From: Microvirga sp. KLBC 81
GTDB lineage: Bacteria; Pseudomonadota; Alphaproteobacteria; Rhizobiales; Beijerinckiaceae
Direction of reading: 5' to 3'
NCBI RefSeq assembly: GCF_003075415.1
Contig: NZ_QDAH01000002.1
Coordinates: 124,001 to 188,000 of the forward strand
Length of the DNA stretch: 64,000 nucleotides
Position numbers and translations under genes: made by a program
The notes under the pieces: generated by a model
What the model saw: the letters and a program-made list of their open reading frames with translations, nothing else
What the model was told of the DNA's origin: nothing
Database searches by the model: none
Part shown: in pieces, positions 42,574-52,553 of the stretch
Position numbering within the stretch: the stretch's first letter is position 1
How the letters are laid out: each line of letters starts with the position of its first letter

Positions 42574-43509
42574 TTACTCGGCGGCGGGGGTTTCCACGTC
42601 CGGTGTGAAGGTGCCCGCCTCGTCGCCCGCGCTCTCGACGACATCGCGGCGGGTGCGGCGAGTGCGGCGGCGCGGACGCTCATCGGCGGCGGGCTCGCCG
42701 CCGAAATCCAAGGTCGGAGCCGCCGGGCTCTGATCCTCAGCGGCCACGGGCGCGGAACGCACCGGGTTCGTCAGGAAGGCCGGCAGGCCGCCCGTTTCGG
42801 AGGCGTCAGCCTCTTCACGGCGGCGGTCGCGCTGGAAGCGCTCACGGCGGTCTCCGCGCTCCGGACGGTCCTGACGCTCGCCGCGCTCGGGGCGATCGCC
42901 ACGCTCGAAGCGGGACGGGCGCTGTTCGCGCTGTTCGCCTTCACCGCGGCCCTCGAACGGCTGATCGTCGCGCTGGAAGTCCTGACGGGGGCCGCGATCG
43001 CGCTGGAAGCGCTCACGACGGTCTCCGCGCTCCGGACGGTCCTGGCGGTCCCCGCGATCCTGGCGCTCGCCACGCTCGAAGCGGGGGGGACGCTGCTCGC
43101 CTTCGCCGCGCGTCTCATAGGGCTGCGGCTGGGAGCCGAGGTCCGTGTCCTCGCCATTGCCGGCACCGGCGCGCTCGAAGCTCGGGCGCTCCTGGGCGAA
43201 GCCCTCTTCGTCGCCTTCGTCGTCGAAGCGCTGCTGGTAGCCATATTGTTCACGCAGCTGCTCCTGGGCGGCAGCGATGATGCGGTAATAGTGCTCGGCG
43301 TGCTGGAAATAGTTTTCGGCCGCCACCGGGTCGCCGCTGGCCTGAGCGTCTCGGGCGAGCTGGCTGTATTTCTCGGCGATATGCTGAGCCGTGCCGCGGA
43401 TCTTCACGTCCGGGCCGTTCGACTCATAGCTCTTGGTCAAGGGATTGGGACCCTTGTTTCCGTTGTTGCGGTTGCGACCGCGCATACGCCTGTTCTGTCC
43501 TGGTCTCAT
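42574..43509 (-). CDS. DUF4167 domain protein with Arg/Asp/Glu-rich repeat tail
   Basis: 311 residues from ATG at 43509. The N-terminal 80 residues form the conserved DUF4167 (MRPGQNRRMRGRNRN, then IRGTAQHIAEKYSQLARDAQ and AENYFQHAEHYYRII). The rest is low-complexity and highly charged, with two near-identical copies of a GDRQDRPERGDRRERFQRDR-like unit, and ends in a polar Thr/Arg/Glu segment. RGG/RD-type tails like this suggest RNA binding; function not established. Located between clpB and prmC as in other Hyphomicrobiales. Confidence 0.88.
   Translation of the reverse strand: MRPGQNRRMRGRNRNNGNKGPNPLTKSYESNGPDVKIRGTAQHIAEKYSQLARDAQASGDPVAAENYFQHAEHYYRIIAAAQEQLREQYGYQQRFDDEGDEEGFAQERPSFERAGAGNGEDTDLGSQPQPYETRGEGEQRPPRFERGERQDRGDRQDRPERGDRRERFQRDRGPRQDFQRDDQPFEGRGEGEQREQRPSRFERGDRPERGERQDRPERGDRRERFQRDRRREEADASETGGLPAFLTNPVRSAPVAAEDQSPAAPTLDFGGEPAADERPRRRTRRTRRDVVESAGDEAGTFTPDVETPAAE
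42826..43075 (-). repeat. Internal tandem-like repeat in the DUF4167 gene
   Basis: Segments around 42828-42890 and 43000-43062 are nearly identical (GCGCTGGAAGCGCTCACG and TCTCCGCGCTCCGGACGGTC in both). They encode the repeated Arg/Asp/Glu-rich unit. Confidence 0.6.
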
Positions 43510-43864
43510 TTTTTGCTCTACGAGCCTCGCTGGTTCTTCAAGCCCACGCGATTTGCAAGCCAATGTTCACCGAACGGGCTCAACGCCCACCGTTCGCGTG
43601 GCAAACCTTCTGTCGTTCAGCCAGAGCCCGTTCAGCTCCTGGCTATCCTTCAGTATCGGGTTCAGATGATCGCGCCCGGCTGTTCAAAAGCCCCTGCCTG
43701 CGCGATGGATATCGTTTGGTCTTCCGGCATGTCCCCTCGGGACTACCGTTTTCTTACGACCGAGGACGATCTCTATGATCGAATCTAGCGGGTTCCTCCC
43801 GGTCCAACAAGCAATATTTCAGCTTTTACCCCCGCCTGAGACAAGAATGCCTCACCCTGCACGG
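43510..43864. other. Intergenic leader of the DUF4167 gene
   Basis: 355 bases between prmC and DUF4167, both on the minus strand. It holds one hairpin (CGAACGG 43571-43577 with CCGTTCG 43590-43596) and no convincing gene or repeat. Confidence 0.5.
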
Positions 43865-44791
43865 TCACGGATGCCTCATGGCAACGCATCGGGGGCTGTC
43901 AGATAGATCGTGCGCGACCCTTAGGATTTCAAGGCCGTGGGTTGCGGCCAAGCTCCTTAAATCTTGGGCCTGGTCAAAGCCGATCTCGACCACCAGAAGC
44001 CCGCCGGGAACCAGGAGGCGCTTTGCCTCGCCGAGCAGGATTCGATAGGGCTCCAGGCCGTCCGGGCCGCCGTCCAGGGCGAGGATCGGGTCATGTTCCC
44101 GCACCTCCCGGTCCAGCGTCGGAATGACCGGAGAGGCGATATAGGGCGGGTTGGAGACGATCAGGTCGAACCGGCCCGTAATCGCGTCGGCCCAGTGGGA
44201 GAGGGCGAAAAGGCTGCGTTGCCCCACGCCATTGGCCCAGGCGTTCCGTCGGGCGGTCTCGAGGGCGCCGAGCGAAAGATCCACACCAAGGCCGGTGGTC
44301 CGAGGCAGCTCGTGGAGGAGGGCGACCAGCAGGCAGCCGGAGCCGGTGCCGAAATCCGCCATCAGCAGCGGGGCTTGCCGGTCAGGCAGCAGGTCGAGCG
44401 CCGTCTCGACCACGGTTTCCGTATCCGGGCGCGGCACGAGGGTCTCGGGCGAGAGGGCGAAGGGCAGGCCCCAGAACTCCCGCTCCCCGACGATTCGCGC
44501 CACGGGCTCATGGGCGAGGCGGCGGCGGGTGACGGCCTCGAGACGGTCGGCTTCATCGGCGGTCAGCGGCACATCGGGATTGGTGATGAGCTCTGTCGCC
44601 GGAACGTGCAGGACCGACAGAAGGAGCAGCCGCGCGTCCAGGGCAGCCGTTTCGAAACCCGCTTCGGAGAGTGTCCGGCGTAAATTCTTCAGAGCAGTCG
44701 CACGGGTCGGTGCGCCTGTCCCCTCCCCCTTGCGGGGAGGGGTAGGGGTGGGGGTGGTGCGACCGGGTGAGCGTTTTGACGGATCAGGCAC
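43865..44791 (-). CDS. prmC: Peptide chain release factor N5-glutamine methyltransferase PrmC
   Basis: 308 residues. SAM site ADFGTGSGCLLVALLHE and the catalytic motif NPPYI identify PrmC/HemK, which methylates the GGQ glutamine of release factors RF1 and RF2. REFWGLPF and LVPRPDTE are also diagnostic. The N-terminal 27 residues (MPDPSKRSPGRTTPTPTPPR and following) are coded by a dispersed C-rich repeat (44712-44775); no other start exists in frame before the conserved region. It overlaps the DUF559 gene by 8 bases. Confidence 0.93.
   Translation of the reverse strand: MPDPSKRSPGRTTPTPTPPRKGEGTGAPTRATALKNLRRTLSEAGFETAALDARLLLLSVLHVPATELITNPDVPLTADEADRLEAVTRRRLAHEPVARIVGEREFWGLPFALSPETLVPRPDTETVVETALDLLPDRQAPLLMADFGTGSGCLLVALLHELPRTTGLGVDLSLGALETARRNAWANGVGQRSLFALSHWADAITGRFDLIVSNPPYIASPVIPTLDREVREHDPILALDGGPDGLEPYRILLGEAKRLLVPGGLLVVEIGFDQAQDLRSLAATHGLEILRVAHDLSDSPRCVAMRHP
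44712..44775 (-). repeat. C-rich dispersed repeat inside the prmC start
   Basis: Minus strand TCACCCGGTCGCACCACCCC then CAAGGGGGAGGGG, the same unit as at 19225-19274. It codes for the first residues of PrmC. Confidence 0.7.
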
Positions 44792-45263
44792 CGGTATCGA
44801 CCTTCGCGCTGTCTAGATTTCGCGTGGCGCTCTGACTTTCCGACCCCCACCCTTCATCCCTCCCCTCAGGGGGGAGGGAACACGCGCTCAAATGGGCAAG
44901 GATTGCGTCTAAAACGATATCAACTGGGGTCATCACTTCTCGATTCGTAAAACGAATAACCGTGAAGCCACGTTGATTCAGGTCATGGGTTCGCCGCTCG
45001 TCATGCACAGCATTGGCTTCATGACCATGCTGACTACCATCGACTTCGACAATCAGCTTGGATGACAGATGGCAGAAATCTGCGATGTAAGGACCAATGG
45101 GTACCTGACGTCTGAAATGACCCGTTTCAAGCGGTAAACGATGTCTCAAGTGCCACCAGAGCTTCTTCTCAGGCTCCGTCAAGTTTCGGCGGAGGGAGCG
45201 CGCGCGGTTTCTCTGCCTTGTCGAAGGCTGCCTGGAAGGATCGTCGCTCCAGTTCTTCACCAT
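44784..45263 (-). CDS. DUF559 endonuclease-domain protein
   Basis: 159 residues. The core (about 20-125) matches DUF559, a Vsr/PD-(D/E)XK-like fold: RRNLTEPEKKLWWHLRHRLP, FRRQVPIGPYIADFCHL, LIVEVDGSQHG, DLNQRGFTVIRFTNREV. The Asp in ADF and Glu in VEVDG fit the nuclease active site. The last 30 residues (PPEGRDEGWGSE region) derive from a dispersed repeat (44845-44885) and are unlikely to matter for function. Overlaps prmC by 8 bases and follows the FosX-like gene by 9. Confidence 0.87.
   Translation of the reverse strand: MVKNWSDDPSRQPSTRQRNRARSLRRNLTEPEKKLWWHLRHRLPLETGHFRRQVPIGPYIADFCHLSSKLIVEVDGSQHGHEANAVHDERRTHDLNQRGFTVIRFTNREVMTPVDIVLDAILAHLSACSLPPEGRDEGWGSESQSATRNLDSAKVDTGA
44845..44885. 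repeat. C-rich dispersed repeat inside the DUF559 gene
   Basis: CCCCACCCTTCATCCCTCCC followed by CTCAGGGGGGAGGG. Codes for the DUF559 C-terminus. Confidence 0.6.
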
Positions 45264-45272
45264 TGGTGCCGG

Positions 45273-45695
45273 TTAAAGCCTACCTTGCCGGTACCGGTCA
45301 AGCCGCTCTTCCAGCGTGCCGGCGTGCAGCTCGAACAGATGGTTGTCGTGATCGTAGAAATAGAGCGAATGGCCTTCGCCCTCGACGCGGGGGCGCGATT
45401 CGCGGAATTCCAGCCCGAGCTTTTCGATGCGTGCGCGATAATCGTCGATGGCCGAGGCCGGGATCTTGAAGGCGATGTGATTGTAGGTGCGCGAGGGCAG
45501 GCTCTCGCCCTCCATCACGGCGATCCAGTGCCCGCCGGCGATGAAGAACTTTTCACGTGAGAGCGAGAAGGTCTCATCGCCGGACGAGTAGATCTCCTTG
45601 CCGTCGAGAACCTGTTCAACAATCGCGGTCATGCGCGCGAGATCGCTGGTCATGAGCGTGATATGGCTCAATCCTTCGATCTTGCCCTCGATCAT
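45273..45695 (-). CDS. fosX: FosX-like fosfomycin resistance epoxide hydrolase (VOC family)
   Basis: 140 residues. Closely follows FosX over the whole length: [53 protein letters not shown] and [15 protein letters not shown]. By position the metal ligands are His11, His73 and Glu122 and the catalytic base Glu48, corresponding to H7, H69, E118 and E44 of Listeria FosX. FosX uses Mn2+ and water to open the fosfomycin epoxide; rhizobial homologues can be weak and have other roles. Its ATG overlaps the prfA stop (ATGA), an unexpected place for a resistance-type gene. Confidence 0.88.
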   Translation of the reverse strand: MIEGKIEGLSHITLMTSDLARMTAIVEQVLDGKEIYSSGDETFSLSREKFFIAGGHWIAVMEGESLPSRTYNHIAFKIPASAIDDYRARIEKLGLEFRESRPRVEGEGHSLYFYDHDNHLFELHAGTLEERLDRYRQGRL

Positions 45696-46780
45696 GCGGC
45701 CTGATCCTGATCGGCGAGCTGGGCCGCCTGGTGCTCGGTGATCAGCGCGTCGATCAATTCGTCGAGCGCATTGCCGGCCATCACTTCCTCGATCTTGTAG
45801 AGCGTGAGGTTGATCCGGTGATCCGTCACGCGGCCTTGCGGGAAGTTGTAGGTGCGGATGCGCTCGGAGCGGTCGCCGGAGCCGACCTGCGACTTGCGGT
45901 CGGCGGCGCGTGCCGCATCCTTTGCCGTGCGCTCGGCGTCGTAGAGACGCGAGCGCAGGAGCGCCATGGCACGCGCGCGGTTCTTGTGCTGCGAGCGCTC
46001 GTCCTGCACGAACACCACGGTGCCTGTCGGAATATGCGTGATGCGGATGGCGGATTCGGTCTTGTTCACGTGCTGACCGCCCGCGCCTTGCGCTCGCATC
46101 GTGTCGATCTTCAGATCCGCATCGTTGATGACGATATCGACATCTTCCGCCTCCGGCAGCACGGCGACGGTGGCGGCGGAGGTGTGAATGCGCCCTTGTG
46201 TTTCCGTGTCGGGGACACGCTGCACGCGATGCACGCCGCTCTCGAATTTGAGCCGCGCGAACACGCCGCGTCCTTTGACTTCGGCCACCACTTCCTTGTA
46301 GCCGCCTGCCGTGCCTTCGCTCTCGGAGACGATCTCGACCTTCCAACCTTTGAGGTCCGCATAGCGCGTATACATGCGCAGCAAATCGCCCGCGAACAGC
46401 GCGGCTTCGTCGCCGCCCGTGCCGGCGCGGATTTCGAGGATCGCGCTCTTTTCGTCAGCCTCGTCCTTCGGCAGCAGCATGATCCGCAGATCCTGCGCTG
46501 CCTTTTCCAGGTCGTCGCGCGCCTGCGGCAATTCTTCCTCGGCGAGCTTGCGCATCTCGGTATCGGTCGAGGGATCCTCGATCAGCGACTGAAGGCCATG
46601 CAGGTTGTCTTCCATCGCGCGATAGGCGCGGATCGCGCCCACGACGCCGTCGAGCTCCGCGAGCTCGCGCGACAACGCGACGAAGGTTTCCGGATCGGGG
46701 CCGGCATTGAGCGTCGCCGTGATGATGTCATGGCGGGCAAGAATAGCGTTCAAACGGTCGGAAGGAGGAGCAATCGTCAT
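45692..46780 (-). CDS. prfA: Peptide chain release factor 1
   Basis: 362 residues from ATG at 46780. The GGQ motif [18 protein letters not shown] is intact, as is the codon-recognition domain ahead of it. RF1 ends translation at UAA and UAG. One-base overlap with ptsP (TGATG) and 4-base overlap with fosX. Its modifying enzyme PrmC is encoded two genes downstream in the same operon. Confidence 0.97.
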   Translation of the reverse strand: MTIAPPSDRLNAILARHDIITATLNAGPDPETFVALSRELAELDGVVGAIRAYRAMEDNLHGLQSLIEDPSTDTEMRKLAEEELPQARDDLEKAAQDLRIMLLPKDEADEKSAILEIRAGTGGDEAALFAGDLLRMYTRYADLKGWKVEIVSESEGTAGGYKEVVAEVKGRGVFARLKFESGVHRVQRVPDTETQGRIHTSAATVAVLPEAEDVDIVINDADLKIDTMRAQGAGGQHVNKTESAIRITHIPTGTVVFVQDERSQHKNRARAMALLRSRLYDAERTAKDAARAADRKSQVGSGDRSERIRTYNFPQGRVTDHRINLTLYKIEEVMAGNALDELIDALITEHQAAQLADQDQAA

Positions 46781-49047
46781 CAGACCGGAATACCACGGCT
46801 TTCGGCAAATTGAGCAAGTTTCGGGCGCAGCGTATCGCCGCTTCCCGCATTTTCCAGTTCGTCCTGAAGGAAGGCGTTGAGCTCGGCGACATCGAGCGCG
46901 AGCAGCATGGCTTTCACCGGTCCGATGGAGGCCGGAGACATGGAGAGCGAGCGGAAGCCAAGGCCGAGCAGCGCCATGGCTTCGAGCGGACGGCCGCCGA
47001 TTTCGCCGCACAGGGTCGCCTGGCAGCCCGACGCCTGCGCCTGTTCCGCCACGAGCTTCAGGGCACGCAGCATCGGCGCGCTCAACGGGTCGAAGCGATC
47101 CGCCACGCGCCGGTTCTCGCGATCGATGGCGAAGAGGAACTGCATCAGGTCGTTCGAGCCGATGGAGACAAAATCGGCCCGCTCGCAGATTTCCTTGAGC
47201 TGGAACAGGAGCGAGGGCACCTCCAGCATCACGCCGAGCTTCAGATCCGAGGGCAGGGCGTGGCCGTGATGCGAGAGATAGCTCTTCTCGCGCTCCACGA
47301 TGGTCCTGGCGCGCTCGAACTCGTCGCAGGTCGCCACCATCGGGAACATGATCTTCAAGGGTCGCCCGCCGGCAGCTTTCAGGAGAGCGCGCACCTGCGC
47401 GCGCAGCAGGCCCGGCCGGTCGAGGCCGATGCGAATCGCGCGCCAGCCCAAGGCCGGGTTCTCTTCTTCGACCGCCTGCATGTAGGGCAGGATCTTGTCG
47501 CCGCCGATATCGAGGGTGCGGAAGGTGACGGGCCGGTCGCCGGCCTCTGCGAACACGGCGCTGTAGAGCGCCTGCTGGTCGGAGGCCGAGGGCATTCTCT
47601 CCGCAATCATGAACTGCAGCTCGGTGCGGAACAGTCCGACGCCAGCAGCCCCGGTCTCGGCAAGATGCGGCAGATCGACGAGAAGGCCCGCGTTCAGCTG
47701 CAGCGTGATCTCGACGCCGTCCCTGGTGACGGAGGGCACGTTGCGCAGCTTGAGATACTGCTCCTGGCGCTTGGCGCGGAGCCGTGCCTTTTCGGCATAG
47801 GCGGCTTCCACATCGGCATTGGGCCGGATCTGCACTTCGCCCGCCGCGCCATCGACGATGATGGCATCGCCCGGCTCGGTGAGCGAGGTTGCGTTCGACA
47901 CCTCGCCCACGGCGGGAATGCCGAGCGCGCGGGCCACGATGGCGATGTGGCTTGTCGGACCGCCTTCCTCCAGCACGAGGCCGCGCAGGCGCGAGCGGTC
48001 GTAATCGAGGAGCGCCGCCGGGCCCATGGAGCGGGCGACGATGATGGCGTTGTCGGGCAATGAGCTGCGCTCGGCCACCATGTCGCGTCCGACGAGGCGG
48101 AAAAGCAGGCGGTTGGCGAGATCGTCGAGATCGTGCAGACGCTCGCGGAGGTAGGGATCCGTCTGGCGCAGCATGCGGGCGCGGTTGTCGGACTGCACCC
48201 GCTCCACGGCCGCTTCGGCGGTGAGGCCCGAAGCCACGGCCTCGCGCATGCGGCGCAGCCAGCCCTGATCATGGGCGAACATGCGGAAGGTTTCCAGCAC
48301 CTCGCGATGCTCGCCGTGATGGGCCACGTCGCCCCGCTCGATCAGCTCGTCGATCGAGATGCGCACCTCGCCGATGGCCTTGTCCAGGCGCTGGAGCTCC
48401 GCATCGACGTTCTCGGCAATCAGGTTCTTGATGACGACGCGGGGCTCGTGCAGCACCACGTGGCCGAGACCGACCCCGTCGGCCAGCGACGTTCCCTTCT
48501 GGTAGACGGGACGGCGCAGGGCAATGCCCGTGTCCACGGGGGCGAGAGCCTGCAGCTCTCCCGCGGCCAGCATCTCGGCCACCACCATGGCGGTGGTCTG
48601 AAGCGCCTCGACCTCCTCCTCCGTATAGACCCGGTAGGTGCGGTTCTGGACGACGAGAACGCCCAGCGTGTTGCCGGCGCGCAGCAGCGGAACGCCAAGG
48701 AAGGCGTGGTAGATCTCTTCGCCTGTCTCGGGCTTGTAGGAGAAGGCCGGATGGCTCTGGGCATCTGAGAGGGCGAGCGGCTCGGCGGTGGACGCGATGA
48801 GGCCCACGAGGCCTTCGCCCGAGCGCATGACGGTAAGATGGACCGCTTCCCGGTTCAGGCCTTCGGTGGCGAACAGCTCAAGCACACCATCGCCGCGCAT
48901 CACATAGACGGAGCACACCTCCGCCACCATGTTGGCGGCGATTTGCCTGACGATCTTGTCGAGGCGGTCCTGCGCCCCCACCGGCTCCGCCATGATCTCG
49001 CGGAGGCGACGCAGCAGAAGGCGCGGACCGCCGGGAGCGCTTGGCAT
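46780..49047 (-). CDS. ptsP: Phosphoenolpyruvate-protein phosphotransferase of the nitrogen PTS (EI-Ntr)
   Basis: 755 residues. N-terminal GAF domain (about 20-155), PEP-utiliser N domain, mobile domain with the phosphorylated His in [20 protein letters not shown], and C-terminal TIM barrel with FRTELQFM and [10 protein letters not shown]. It starts the PTS-Ntr phosphorelay (EI-Ntr to NPr to EIIA-Ntr), which senses nitrogen and K+ status through glutamine at the GAF domain. Gene order lysC-ptsP-prfA is standard in Hyphomicrobiales. Confidence 0.95.
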   Translation of the reverse strand: MPSAPGGPRLLLRRLREIMAEPVGAQDRLDKIVRQIAANMVAEVCSVYVMRGDGVLELFATEGLNREAVHLTVMRSGEGLVGLIASTAEPLALSDAQSHPAFSYKPETGEEIYHAFLGVPLLRAGNTLGVLVVQNRTYRVYTEEEVEALQTTAMVVAEMLAAGELQALAPVDTGIALRRPVYQKGTSLADGVGLGHVVLHEPRVVIKNLIAENVDAELQRLDKAIGEVRISIDELIERGDVAHHGEHREVLETFRMFAHDQGWLRRMREAVASGLTAEAAVERVQSDNRARMLRQTDPYLRERLHDLDDLANRLLFRLVGRDMVAERSSLPDNAIIVARSMGPAALLDYDRSRLRGLVLEEGGPTSHIAIVARALGIPAVGEVSNATSLTEPGDAIIVDGAAGEVQIRPNADVEAAYAEKARLRAKRQEQYLKLRNVPSVTRDGVEITLQLNAGLLVDLPHLAETGAAGVGLFRTELQFMIAERMPSASDQQALYSAVFAEAGDRPVTFRTLDIGGDKILPYMQAVEEENPALGWRAIRIGLDRPGLLRAQVRALLKAAGGRPLKIMFPMVATCDEFERARTIVEREKSYLSHHGHALPSDLKLGVMLEVPSLLFQLKEICERADFVSIGSNDLMQFLFAIDRENRRVADRFDPLSAPMLRALKLVAEQAQASGCQATLCGEIGGRPLEAMALLGLGFRSLSMSPASIGPVKAMLLALDVAELNAFLQDELENAGSGDTLRPKLAQFAESRGIPV

Positions 49048-49150
49048 GAGCTTTTAGGTTCCCGTCCTTCGGAGCCGGCGAAGCCAACCGGCGGTTGTCC
49101 AACGAGTGTTGCAGCCCGACTGACCCGGCGTCAATCAGGCCGAACCCCGA

Positions 49151-50389
49151 TTAGGCCTTATCCAGGCCGTATAGCGAGTGGAGCGTGCGTACGGCAAGCT
49201 CCGTGTAGGCCGAATCGATCAAAACGGAGAATTTGATCTCGGAGGTCGTAATGGCCCGGATGTTGATTCCCTTCTCCGCCAGGGCCCTGAAGGCTTTCGC
49301 CGCGACGCCGGCGTGGCTGCGCATGCCGACGCCGATGGCCGAAACCTTCACCACGTCGGTCGCGCCCTGAAGGTCGCGGAACTCGATCTCGTTCTTGTGG
49401 GCGTTCAGCACCGCGCAGGCCCGCTCGTACTCGGCGGAAGGGACCGTGAAGGTGAGATCCGTGGTGGTGGTGTCGTCCGAGACCACCTGGATGATCATGT
49501 CCACGTTGATGTTGGCTTCGGCCAGGGGCACGAAGATCGAGGCGGCGATGCCCGGCTTGTCGGCCACATTCCGCAACGTAATCTGGGCTTCGTCGCGCGA
49601 ATAGGCGATGCCCGTGACAACCTGCTGTTCCATGATGTCTTCCTCGTCGCAGATGAGGGTGCCGAGCTTGGGGTCGGCGGGATCGTCGAAGCTGGAGCGC
49701 ACATAGGTGGGGACCCGGTGCATCATGGCGAGCTCGACCGAGCGCACCTGGAGCACCTTGGCCCCCAGCGAGGCCATTTCCAGCATTTCCTCGTAAGAAA
49801 CCTTATCCAGGCGCTGGGCCTTCGGCACAATGCGCGGATCGGTGGTGTAGACGCCGTCCACATCCGTATAGATGTCGCAGCGCTCTGCCCCGATGGCGGC
49901 GGCCAGCGCTACGGCGCTGGTGTCCGAGCCGCCACGGCCGAGCGTCGTGACGCGCCGGGTCTCCTGGTGGACGCCCTGGAAGCCGGACACGACGGCGACT
50001 TCCTTGTTCTTTTCAAAGCCCTCGATGATGCCGGAGCCGTCGATGTCGGCAATGCGGGCCGAGCCGTGGGCGTCCGAGGTCATGATCGGGATCTGCCAGC
50101 CCTGCCAGGAGCGGGCCTTGAGCCCCATTTCCTGCAGGGCAATGGCCAGGAGACCCGACGTCACCTGCTCGCCGGAGGCGACGACCACGTCGTATTCCTT
50201 GGCATCGTAGAGGGCGTTGGCCTCTTTCACCCAGCCGACCAGCTCGTTGGTCTTGCCGGCCATGGCCGAGACCACCACGGCTACGTCGTAGCCGGCTTCG
50301 ACCTCGCGTTTGACATGCCGCGCCACGTTGCGGATGCGCTCTACGTTGGCGACGGATGTACCGCCGAACTTCATGACAAGACGGGGCAT
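49151..50389 (-). CDS. lysC: Aspartate kinase
   Basis: 412 residues. N-terminal kinase domain begins LVMKFGGTSVANVERI and contains GRGGSDTSAVALAAA and DVDGVYTTDPRIV. Two C-terminal ACT domains (about 265-405) provide feedback control by Lys/Thr. It makes aspartyl phosphate for Lys, Thr, Met and Ile. 103 bases before ptsP. A perfect TTGACA box in the upstream gap on the minus strand could be its -35. Confidence 0.96.
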   Translation of the reverse strand: MPRLVMKFGGTSVANVERIRNVARHVKREVEAGYDVAVVVSAMAGKTNELVGWVKEANALYDAKEYDVVVASGEQVTSGLLAIALQEMGLKARSWQGWQIPIMTSDAHGSARIADIDGSGIIEGFEKNKEVAVVSGFQGVHQETRRVTTLGRGGSDTSAVALAAAIGAERCDIYTDVDGVYTTDPRIVPKAQRLDKVSYEEMLEMASLGAKVLQVRSVELAMMHRVPTYVRSSFDDPADPKLGTLICDEEDIMEQQVVTGIAYSRDEAQITLRNVADKPGIAASIFVPLAEANINVDMIIQVVSDDTTTTDLTFTVPSAEYERACAVLNAHKNEIEFRDLQGATDVVKVSAIGVGMRSHAGVAAKAFRALAEKGINIRAITTSEIKFSVLIDSAYTELAVRTLHSLYGLDKA

Positions 50390-50518
50390 GCGAAGAAGGC
50401 CGTGGGTTAAGGGAAAATTTTTGCCCTTCGCGAGGCGAGAAGGCGCGTATACATGACGTTCAGGCCGCGCGCTGTCAACGCGCGGAATTCAATTCTTTCA
50501 CTCAAGGAATCGGATCTC

Positions 50519-51262
50519 ATGACAGACGCCGCCTCCACGACCATCGACCCGGCCGAAGTCGCCCGTTTCGAGAGGATCGCTGAAACCTGGTGGGACCCGA
50601 ACGGCCCTATGAAGGTCCTGCACAAGTTTAACCCCGTCCGCCTCGCCTATATCCGGGACGAGGCCTGCCGTCGGTTCGGACGCGATCCGCGCTCCGCCCG
50701 GTCCCTGGAGGGGCTGACGATCCTCGATGTGGGCTGCGGCGGCGGAGTGCTCTCGGAGCCTTTAGGCCGGCTTGGCGCCAGGGTGACGGGGCTCGATCCC
50801 GCCCCGACCAACATCTCGGTGGCCCGGCTCCATGCGGAGCGCGCGGGGTTGGCGATCGATTTTCGCAACGAGACCGTCGAGGCGATCGTGGCGCGGGGCG
50901 AGGCTTTCGACGTCGTGCTCGCCATGGAGGTGGTGGAGCATGTGGCGGACGTGCAGGCCTTCGTGAATGCCTGCGTCCAGGCCGTGAAGCCGGGCGGCGT
51001 CCTCGTCATGGCCACGATCAACCGGACCCTGCGCTCCTTCGCGTCCGCCATCGTGGGCGCCGAATACATCCTCGGCTGGCTGCCGAGAGGCACGCATGAA
51101 TGGGACAGGTTCGTCACCCCCGACGAGCTGACGGATGCCCTCCGGCAAGCGGACTTTGCCGTGAACGACATCACGGGCGTCGGCTACAATCCGTTGCGGG
51201 ACAGCTGGTCTCTCTCTCGGGATCTTTCCGTCAACTACATGCTCCTGGCTTCGCGGACCTGA
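50519..51262 (+). CDS. ubiG: Ubiquinone biosynthesis O-methyltransferase
   Basis: 247 residues from ATG at 50519. [19 protein letters not shown], the UbiG hallmark, is followed by SAM site [19 protein letters not shown], and [14 protein letters not shown] near the end. It does both O-methylations in ubiquinone synthesis. Divergent from lysC; the last 28 bases overlap the 3' end of nhaA. Confidence 0.95.
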   Translation: MTDAASTTIDPAEVARFERIAETWWDPNGPMKVLHKFNPVRLAYIRDEACRRFGRDPRSARSLEGLTILDVGCGGGVLSEPLGRLGARVTGLDPAPTNISVARLHAERAGLAIDFRNETVEAIVARGEAFDVVLAMEVVEHVADVQAFVNACVQAVKPGGVLVMATINRTLRSFASAIVGAEYILGWLPRGTHEWDRFVTPDELTDALRQADFAVNDITGVGYNPLRDSWSLSRDLSVNYMLLASRT

Positions 51263-52449
51263 ATTTTTTCGCGCGGGGCGAAGCTGAGCAGCACGTAGCC
51301 TGCGATGGCAGAGAGAGCCGAACCCATGAGCACGCCGATCTTGGTGGCATCACCCAGCTCCGGCTCGCCCGGGAAGGCGAGCGCGCCGATGAACAGGCTC
51401 ATGGTGAACCCGATGCCGCAGAGCAGGGCGACGCCGTAGCATTGCAGCCGTGACGCACCGGCGGGCATGTCGGCCCAGTCAAGCTTGATGGCGATCCATG
51501 AGAAGGCATAGACACCCACCTGCTTGCCGATGAAAAGGCCCATGGCGATGCCGAGCGGCAGGGGGCTGGTGAGCGCATCGAGCGAGAGACCCGACAGCGA
51601 CACGCCCGCATTGGCAAGACCGAAAATCGGGATGATGCCGTAGGCGACGGGGGCGTGGAGTGCATGCTCGAGGCGATGCAGCGGGGCATCCTCCGCGCGG
51701 GTCTTCTTCGGGTCAGGATGGAGCGGAATCGTGAGCGCCAGGGCAACGCCCGCCAGCGTGGCGTGAATGCCCGATTTCAGCACGAGGAACCACAGCACCG
51801 CGCCGACGAGCAGATAGGGCAGAAGGCTCGTGACGCTGAAGCGGTTGAAGGCAACGAGAATGAGAAGGCAGAGCACGGCCGCGCCGAGCATCGCGAGCGA
51901 GAGACCGCTCGTGTAGAACAGGGCGATGATGATGATCGCCCCGAGATCGTCCAGGATCGCGAGCGCCGTGAGAAAAATTTTCAAGGACGTTGGCACGCGC
52001 GAGCCGAGAACAGCCAGCACGCCAAGCGCAAAGGCAATGTCGGTGGCGGCCGGAATGGCCCAGCCGTGGTGGAGCTGCGGCTCGTTGCGCGTGATCGCGA
52101 GGTACACCAGGGCCGGCACGATCATGCCGCCCAAAGCGGCGATGCCCGGCAGGATTCGACGTGGCCAGGTGGAGAGCTGGCCGTCAAGCATCTCGCGCTT
52201 GATCTCGAGCCCCACCAGCAGGAAGAACACGGCCATCAGCGCATCGTTGATCCAGTGAAGAATGCTGAGACCGAAGACGTAGGTCTTCAGGACACCGAAA
52301 TAGGCATCGGCCAATGGAGAGTTGGCGAGAATGAGGGCGATCACCGTCACCCCCATGAGGATCATGCCGCCCGAGGCTTCGCTGTCGAAGAAATTGCGCA
52401 TCAACGAGATGCGTCGCTTCGGTTTCGCGCTGCTGCCGGGCTGATCCAT
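51235..52449 (-). CDS. nhaA: Na+/H+ antiporter NhaA
   Basis: 404 residues from ATG at 52449, with AGGAG ten bases before it. Ten to twelve membrane helices; family landmarks are [37 protein letters not shown] (the ion-binding Asp pair region continues with [13 protein letters not shown]). It exchanges Na+ for protons for pH and salt tolerance. Convergent with ubiG. Confidence 0.95.
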   Translation of the reverse strand: MDQPGSSAKPKRRISLMRNFFDSEASGGMILMGVTVIALILANSPLADAYFGVLKTYVFGLSILHWINDALMAVFFLLVGLEIKREMLDGQLSTWPRRILPGIAALGGMIVPALVYLAITRNEPQLHHGWAIPAATDIAFALGVLAVLGSRVPTSLKIFLTALAILDDLGAIIIIALFYTSGLSLAMLGAAVLCLLILVAFNRFSVTSLLPYLLVGAVLWFLVLKSGIHATLAGVALALTIPLHPDPKKTRAEDAPLHRLEHALHAPVAYGIIPIFGLANAGVSLSGLSLDALTSPLPLGIAMGLFIGKQVGVYAFSWIAIKLDWADMPAGASRLQCYGVALLCGIGFTMSLFIGALAFPGEPELGDATKIGVLMGSALSAIAGYVLLSFAPREKIQVREARSM

Positions 52450-52553
52450 GCGTGTCTCCTCTTTCACCAAAACCAGTTATCAAGACGAAAGGTTCTGAGA
52501 TAAAGGGCGAATGGCCCAGCTTCTGGTAACGAAACCAGGAGCAACTCTGCTCC

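Noticed and set aside
42421-43788. Plus-strand 455-codon frame opposite DUF4167, Ala/Leu-rich
   Set aside because: The apparent hydrophobic repeats are the antisense of the Arg/Asp/Glu repeats. DUF4167 has the conserved N-terminus, start and terminator.
44784-45263. DUF559 gene as part of a restriction or toxin system
   Set aside because: No methylase, antitoxin or specificity subunit next to it. Single DUF559 genes are common in these genomes.
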